This document shows, in pieces, positions 42,122-46,025 of a DNA stretch of 46,025 nucleotides. The notes under the pieces were generated by a model. The model was given only the letters and a program-made list of their open reading frames with translations, did no database searches and was not told the origin of the DNA. Each line of letters begins with the position of its first letter. Within the stretch, counting starts at the first letter, position 1. The position numbers and the translations under genes were made by a program. This stretch comes from Phenylobacterium sp. (lineage in GTDB: Bacteria > Pseudomonadota > Alphaproteobacteria > Caulobacterales > Caulobacteraceae): NCBI RefSeq assembly GCF_016793285.1, contig NZ_JAEUMO010000177.1:1-46025 (forward strand), in the 5' to 3' direction.

Positions 42122-42886
42122 CTAGGTCAGCACGATCGCCGACAGCAGGCGGCCGTAGTCCGGCTCGCCCTGCCTGAACGCGCGGCGGTTCGAGAAGAAG
42201 AGGCCGGCCTCGGCGCAGGTGTCGCGGCCGATCCATTCGCAGCGCGTCACGCCGGCCTCGCGCAGCCGCATCAGGACGAAGGCTGGCAGGTCGAACTGCC
42301 GCTTGTCGGGTGTGGCGCCGCCAGAGAAGAACCGTTCGTAGCGCCGCTCGACGTGGGTGAAGCGCGCCACGTACTCCAGGCCGACCTCATAGCTGTCGGG
42401 CCCGATGCAGGGCCCGACCACCGCGACGATCCGGCCGATGTCGGCGCCCAGGCCCACCATCCGCGCCAGCGCCGCCTCGGCGACGCCGTTCAGCGCGCCC
42501 TGCCAGCCGGCGTGGGCGGCTGCCACGACACGGGCCTGCGGGTCGGCCATGAGGATCGGCGCGCAGTCCGCCGCCAGCGCGCCGCAGACCACGCCGGTCG
42601 TCGCCGTCACCACCGCGTCGGCCTGCGGCGGCCCGGCCGGCCAGGGCCCGTCGGCCACCAGCGCTGTGGCGGAATGCACCTGATAGGCGCTCACCAGCGG
42701 CCCGCCCATGTGCGCCGCCGCCCGCGCCCGGTTCTCGGTCACCGCGGCCGGATCGTCCTTCGATCCCACGCCGACATTCAGCGACGCGTAGATCCCCTGC
42801 GATACGCCGCCCTGCCGCGTGAAGAACGCATGCCGGACGCCCGGCAGGTCCAGCAGCGGCGAGGTCAGGACGGGGAGCGCGCTCAT
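42122..42886 (-). CDS. pgeF: Peptidoglycan editing factor PgeF (laccase-domain, DUF152)
   Basis: A 254-residue member of the multicopper-oxidase-like YfiH family that removes misplaced amino acids from peptidoglycan stems. The zinc-binding site has the His in YQVHSAT, the Cys in ADCAPILM and the His in AAAHAGWQGALNG. The late GPCIGPDSYEVG is also conserved, and the end reads DTCAEAGLFFSNRRAFRQGEPDYGR. ATG 42886 was chosen as the start of conserved sequence. It follows midA by 6 bases, giving lgt-midA-pgeF. Confidence 0.92.
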   Translation of the reverse strand: MSALPVLTSPLLDLPGVRHAFFTRQGGVSQGIYASLNVGVGSKDDPAAVTENRARAAAHMGGPLVSAYQVHSATALVADGPWPAGPPQADAVVTATTGVVCGALAADCAPILMADPQARVVAAAHAGWQGALNGVAEAALARMVGLGADIGRIVAVVGPCIGPDSYEVGLEYVARFTHVERRYERFFSGGATPDKRQFDLPAFVLMRLREAGVTRCEWIGRDTCAEAGLFFSNRRAFRQGEPDYGRLLSAIVLT

Positions 42887-42892
42887 GGGCGC

Positions 42893-43942
42893 TCAATCCT
42901 CCTCGAACGCGGGCGGTGTCCAGTCCGGCGAATGCAGGCAGCAGACCTTGAAGAGGTCGCCCATCTGGTCGCCGCCGACCAGGCGGTGGAGCTGGCGGCC
43001 GATCACCGGCGCCTTGTCGGGCCGCGCGCGCACCAGCGCCTCGGCGCGCTCGCCTATGCCCATGCGGGCCAGGAACGCGGCCTGGCTCATGAGCCCCGTG
43101 GCCGCGCCCTCGCGCTCCGCGGCCGCCATCACGGCCGGGAAATCGGCCCAGACCGTCAGGTCGGCCTCCCCGGGGCCGTCCAGCGGGTCGACCTTCGCGT
43201 GGCGCCGGAGCGCCTGCAGCGTGTCGCCGAACCCCGGCGCGTCGCGACCGTAGTCGATCAGCAGCGCCGCGCCCCCGTCCCGCGCCAGCCGTGCGCCCAG
43301 CGCCGCGCCCAGCGCCATCTGCGGCCCGGAGATCTCGGCCACCGCGCCTTCGCGCGCGTCCGGCAGCGGCTCGCCGGTCGGCACGCGGCCGAACGCCAGC
43401 GCCCAGCCGTCGCCCAGGCCCACCACCTGCTCGGCCCAGCCGACGGCGGTCTTCACGAACTGCCGCGCCGGCAGGCAGTCCAGCAGCTCGTTGGCGATCA
43501 CCAGCATGGGCTCGCCGCCCGGAACCTCGTCGAGGCTCTCGGCCCAGCGCACCCGCCCGCCCAGGGTCTCGGCCTGTCGCGCCCGAAGCGGCGCCGAGGT
43601 CTCCACCAGCCACACGTCCGCCGCCTCGAGGAAGCCGGGCAGGGCGCGTCCGGCGCGCAGGAGATCGTCCATCAGCGTGCCGTCGCCCGGACCCATCTCC
43701 ACCAGCGTCAACCGCTCGGGCTCGCCCATCAGCGTCCAGGCCGAGGCGGCCCAGACGCCGATCAGTTCGCCGAACATCTGGCTGACCAGCGGCGCGGTCA
43801 GGAAGTCGCCCGCCTCGCCCAGCGCAGGCCGCGTGGCGTAGTAGCCGAACTGCGGGTCGTGCAGGCAGGCGCTCATGTACTGGGCCACGGTGAGCGGCCC
43901 GGTCTGGGCGATCTGCGCCGCCAGCTTGTCCTTCAGGCTCAA
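42893..43942 (-). CDS. SAM-dependent methyltransferase, MidA/NDUFAF7 family
   Basis: A 349-residue class I methyltransferase related to MidA/NDUFAF7, which methylates an Arg of the complex I 49-kDa subunit in eukaryotes. The SAM motif is LVEMGPGDGTLMDDLL at about 80-95, and the N-terminal LTVAQYMSACLHDPQFGYYATR plus GDFLTAPLVSQMFGELIG are family signatures. The start is a TTG at 43942 that overlaps the lgt stop (TTGA), so it is translationally coupled. A bacterial role in respiratory complex assembly is inferred only. Confidence 0.9.
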   Translation of the reverse strand: MSLKDKLAAQIAQTGPLTVAQYMSACLHDPQFGYYATRPALGEAGDFLTAPLVSQMFGELIGVWAASAWTLMGEPERLTLVEMGPGDGTLMDDLLRAGRALPGFLEAADVWLVETSAPLRARQAETLGGRVRWAESLDEVPGGEPMLVIANELLDCLPARQFVKTAVGWAEQVVGLGDGWALAFGRVPTGEPLPDAREGAVAEISGPQMALGAALGARLARDGGAALLIDYGRDAPGFGDTLQALRRHAKVDPLDGPGEADLTVWADFPAVMAAAEREGAATGLMSQAAFLARMGIGERAEALVRARPDKAPVIGRQLHRLVGGDQMGDLFKVCCLHSPDWTPPAFEED

Positions 43943-44805
43943 GACGCCTGCGCGGCCGGTTCCGGCAGGGCCTCACGCATGCCGCGCCAGATCAGCCAGG
44001 CGCCCGCGAGCACCATCGGGATCGACAGGATCATCCCCATCGTCAGGCCCAGCGGGAAGTCCGGCATGCCGGCGTCGGGCTCGCGCACCGTCTCGATGGC
44101 GATCCGGAACAGGCCGTAGAACATGACGAACATGCCCGCGATGACGCCGCGCCGGTTGCCCAGCTTCGCGACGTGCGTCGCCCAGCGCAGGATCAGGAAC
44201 AGGACGAGCCCCTCGAACAGGGCTTCGTAGAGCTGGCTGGGATGCCGCGGGACGTCGCCCGCCGGGCAGTAGCCGAAGGTCGCCTTGATCTGCTCGTTGC
44301 AGAAGCGGATCGCCCAGGGCAGGTCCGCCGGGGCCTCGCGGCCCCAGAGTTCGCCGTTGATGAAGTTGGCGCAGCGGCCGAGAAAGTGGCCGATCGGATA
44401 GGCCGGCGCCACCACGTCGGCGATCCGGAGCAGGTCCAGCTTGTTGCGCCAGGCGAAGACCACCAGCGCCACCGCCACGCCGATCGCCCCGCCGTGGAAG
44501 CTCATGCCGCCTTCCCAGGTTCGGAAGATGCCGATCGGATCGGTCCAGATCATCGAGGGCGTGTAGAACAGTACGTGGCCCAGCCGGCCGCCGCCGATCA
44601 CGCCGATGGCGATCCAGAGGATCAGGTCGTCCATCTGATCGGGCGTGAGCGGCGGGGGGCGCCGCGTCCAGAGGCTCTCGTTCTTCAGGAGCCCGACGGC
44701 GTAGCGCCAGCCCAGCAGGATGCCCGCGATGTAGGCCAGCGCGTACCAGCGGATGGCGAAGGGCCCGAGGTGGACGAGGATCGGGTCGATGTTCGGGAAC
44801 GGCAC
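43939..44805 (-). CDS. lgt: Prolipoprotein diacylglyceryl transferase Lgt
   Basis: A 288-residue inner-membrane enzyme that attaches diacylglycerol to the lipobox Cys of prolipoproteins. The catalytic MSFHGGAIGV and FLGRCANFINGELWGRE segments are intact, as is the HPSQLYEALFEG block. About seven hydrophobic segments are visible. It starts at a GTG (44805) with AGGA 7 bases upstream. Its stop overlaps the next start. It would process the lipoprotein encoded at 37842-38885. It is divergent from ubiK. Confidence 0.96.
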   Translation of the reverse strand: MPFPNIDPILVHLGPFAIRWYALAYIAGILLGWRYAVGLLKNESLWTRRPPPLTPDQMDDLILWIAIGVIGGGRLGHVLFYTPSMIWTDPIGIFRTWEGGMSFHGGAIGVAVALVVFAWRNKLDLLRIADVVAPAYPIGHFLGRCANFINGELWGREAPADLPWAIRFCNEQIKATFGYCPAGDVPRHPSQLYEALFEGLVLFLILRWATHVAKLGNRRGVIAGMFVMFYGLFRIAIETVREPDAGMPDFPLGLTMGMILSIPMVLAGAWLIWRGMREALPEPAAQAS

Positions 44806-44925
44806 GGCTTGTCCTGCTGCGGCGTCGGGGAGCTGAGGGTCTAGCGGAGAAGGTCTTCGCTTTCATCCCCGAAGGCCCATATAGAAGCGCGGAGGGACCT
44901 GACCTACAGGGTCCGAAAGAGACGA

Positions 44926-45183
44926 ATGCAGACTCAAAACCCGATCCTCGACGAGATCGCCAAGCTGAGCACCGCCGCCATGGGCCTGGCCCAGGCCGCC
45001 GGCGACGAAGCCAAGGCCGCCTTCCGCGGTCAGGCAGACCGCCTCGTCGCCGAGATGGACCTCGTGCGCCGCGAGGATTTCGATGCGCTGAAGGCGGAGA
45101 TCGCCACGCTGCGGGCCGAAATCGAGGCGTTGAAGGCGGCGAAGCCGGCCAGGGCGAGCGGAAAAGCAGCGAAGTCGTCGTGA
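44926..45183 (+). CDS. ubiK: Ubiquinone biosynthesis accessory factor UbiK (BMFP domain)
   Basis: An 85-residue coiled-coil protein. The core MQTQNPILDEIAKLSTAAMG and the heptad-rich VRREDFDALKAEIATLRAEIEALKA match UbiK/YqiC, a trimeric accessory factor that interacts with UbiJ and supports aerobic ubiquinone synthesis. The C-terminus is basic. ATG 44926 has a GAAAGAG purine site upstream. A small hairpin (about 44895-44915) lies in its leader. It is divergent from lgt. Confidence 0.87.
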   Translation: MQTQNPILDEIAKLSTAAMGLAQAAGDEAKAAFRGQADRLVAEMDLVRREDFDALKAEIATLRAEIEALKAAKPARASGKAAKSS

Positions 45184-45322
45184 AAACGTCGCACGGCGCG
45201 CGAAACGCGCTCGCTTGTCGCAAGAACCCGCTGACACTTGAATCGCGAAACAGCTTAAGTTCGACCTTGCGGACGATTCGGGGGCGGCGTTCCGTCTCCC
45301 GTCCGTGTCGAAAGGGGTCTTG

Positions 45323-45826
45323 ATGGACACCTCACAGACCGACGACAGCGTCGTCCTGACGAACGATCCGCTCGATGTGGTCGAGCACGTTCTGACAGCC
45401 GAAAATCTGCCTTTCGACCGCACCGAAGACGGCGACCTCGCCTTCACGCTGGCCGGCGACTGGAAGGACTACGAGCTGTGGTTCGCCTGGCGTCCCGAGG
45501 GCGACACGCTGCAACTGTGCCTGTCGATGGACCTCACGGTTCCGAAAGCCCAGCGCCAGACGGCCCAGGAACTGATCGCCACCATCAACCCGCGCGTCTG
45601 GCTCGGCCACTTCGAGCTGTGGGACGAGGGCGAGATCATCTTCCGGCACGGCATGGCGCTGATGACCGGCGAGCAGCCCAGCCTGGCCCAGGCTGCGGCG
45701 ATGATCGACGTGGCCGTCGAGGCCGCCGACCGCTTCTTCCCGGCGTTCGACTTCCTGCTCCGCGGCGCCAAGACCCCGCAGGAGGCCATCGCCGCCTGCA
45801 TGTTCGAGACCGTCGGCGAGGCGTAG
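45323..45826 (+). CDS. YbjN domain-containing protein
   Basis: A 167-residue cytoplasmic protein with the YbjN alpha/beta fold: DVVEHVLTAENLPFDRTEDGDLAFTLAGDWKDYELWFAW, then LSMDLTVPKAQRQTAQELIATINPRVWLGHFELW. Family members are poorly understood and are linked to stress and type III secretion chaperone-like folds. ATG 45323 was preferred over GTG 45305 because it has AAAGGGG 5 bases upstream. It is conserved next to other housekeeping genes in Caulobacterales. The acidic C-terminal part has DRFFPAFDFLLRG. Confidence 0.88.
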   Translation: MDTSQTDDSVVLTNDPLDVVEHVLTAENLPFDRTEDGDLAFTLAGDWKDYELWFAWRPEGDTLQLCLSMDLTVPKAQRQTAQELIATINPRVWLGHFELWDEGEIIFRHGMALMTGEQPSLAQAAAMIDVAVEAADRFFPAFDFLLRGAKTPQEAIAACMFETVGEA

Positions 45827-45863
45827 GCCCTCCCTTCCGCCGAGCGCGGGGGAAAGGGGCCCG

Positions 45864-46025
45864 TCACTCGACGCCTAGCACCTTCTTCAGGAACACCGCC
45901 TCGGTGGCCCGCACGGCCTCCTGGTTGGCTTTCTTGTAGATGCCGTGGCCCTCGTCCTTGGCGAGCACGTACCAGACCTCCGCGCCCTGGGCCCGGAGTT
46001 GCCTGACCATCTGCTCGGACTCGGT
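45864..46025 (-). CDS. S9-family prolyl oligopeptidase-like hydrolase, C-terminal fragment
   Basis: The gene is cut by the window edge; 53 residues up to TGA at 45864-45866 remain. The sequence VRQLRAQGAEVWYVLAKDEG followed by HGIYKK holds the catalytic His of the DEGHG motif typical of dipeptidyl/acylaminoacyl peptidases (S9C-like). The Ser and Asp lie outside. The reading frame matches the last codon of the window exactly. It converges with the YbjN-like gene. Confidence 0.75.
   Translation of the reverse strand, partial: TESEQMVRQLRAQGAEVWYVLAKDEGHGIYKKANQEAVRATEAVFLKKVLGVE

Noticed and set aside
39965-44119. Very long open frame of 1384 codons on the plus strand
   Set aside because: It is a shadow frame over the antiporter, pgeF and midA genes, with Arg/Pro/Gly-rich low-complexity translation; the genes in the other frames have clear family motifs.

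Overview
The window is GC-rich chromosomal DNA from an alphaproteobacterium, most likely of the Caulobacteraceae (a Phenylobacterium- or Caulobacter-like organism). The reasons are a PEPxxWA-type sorting tail, large TonB-dependent receptors of the EELVVTA / RGPQGTLYGRNA type, the DUF1285-NUDIX-CCA gene string, an L25/Ctc-type rplY followed by pth, and TTGACG-type promoters. Genes are tightly packed, with many 1-4 base overlaps. I see no tRNA, rRNA, CRISPR array, transposase, integrase or prophage gene. This is mostly core chromosome with a few lineage-specific genes.

Layout. 1-2239: the end of a DinG-like helicase, a small membrane protein, an ArsR regulator coupled to an AHSA1/SRPBCC protein, and an exported EF-hand protein. 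2317-5222: an aromatic amino-acid operon (chorismate mutase with an extra domain, HisC-type aminotransferase, TyrA). 5327-8828: a LuxR-type regulator fused to an alpha/beta-hydrolase fold without its catalytic residues, a divergent PEP-CTERM secreted protein, and a hybrid-kinase-like protein without its phosphoacceptor His but with an intact receiver. 9000-14850: two TonB-dependent receptors with terminators and a long regulatory gap. 15049-16794: preQ0/queuosine genes queC-queE-queD. 16798-18972: response regulator, aroC and a hypothetical gene. 19088-21333: MFS exporter and SDR dehydrogenase.

21535-25287 (plus strand): GNAT, DUF1285, CoA-pyrophosphatase-type NUDIX, CCA-adding enzyme, class I glutamine amidotransferase. 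25311-28105 (minus): trmL-hemF-chbG-like-GNAT. 28277-31043 (plus): the cytochrome bc1 operon petABC with a clear terminator. 31151-35013: retropepsin-like protein, membrane protein, two tandem dienelactone hydrolases, ychF. 35161-37572: VOC protein, then rplY-pth-TPR membrane protein behind a probable attenuator leader. 37842-39946: a lipoprotein with a 10-base homopolymer, and prs. 40119-44805: a CPA2 antiporter and lgt-midA-pgeF. 44926-46025: ubiK, a YbjN-like protein and the end of an S9 peptidase.

Most of the window is housekeeping. The parts most likely to hold undescribed biology are the regulator/surface-protein block at 5327-8828, with two signalling proteins that have lost catalytic residues; the rplY leader; the QueD protein with Tyr at the usual catalytic Cys position; the chorismate mutase with a prephenate-dehydratase-like tail; and the intergenic palindromes and repeat. 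Functions are inferred from recognisable motifs; no database search was run.
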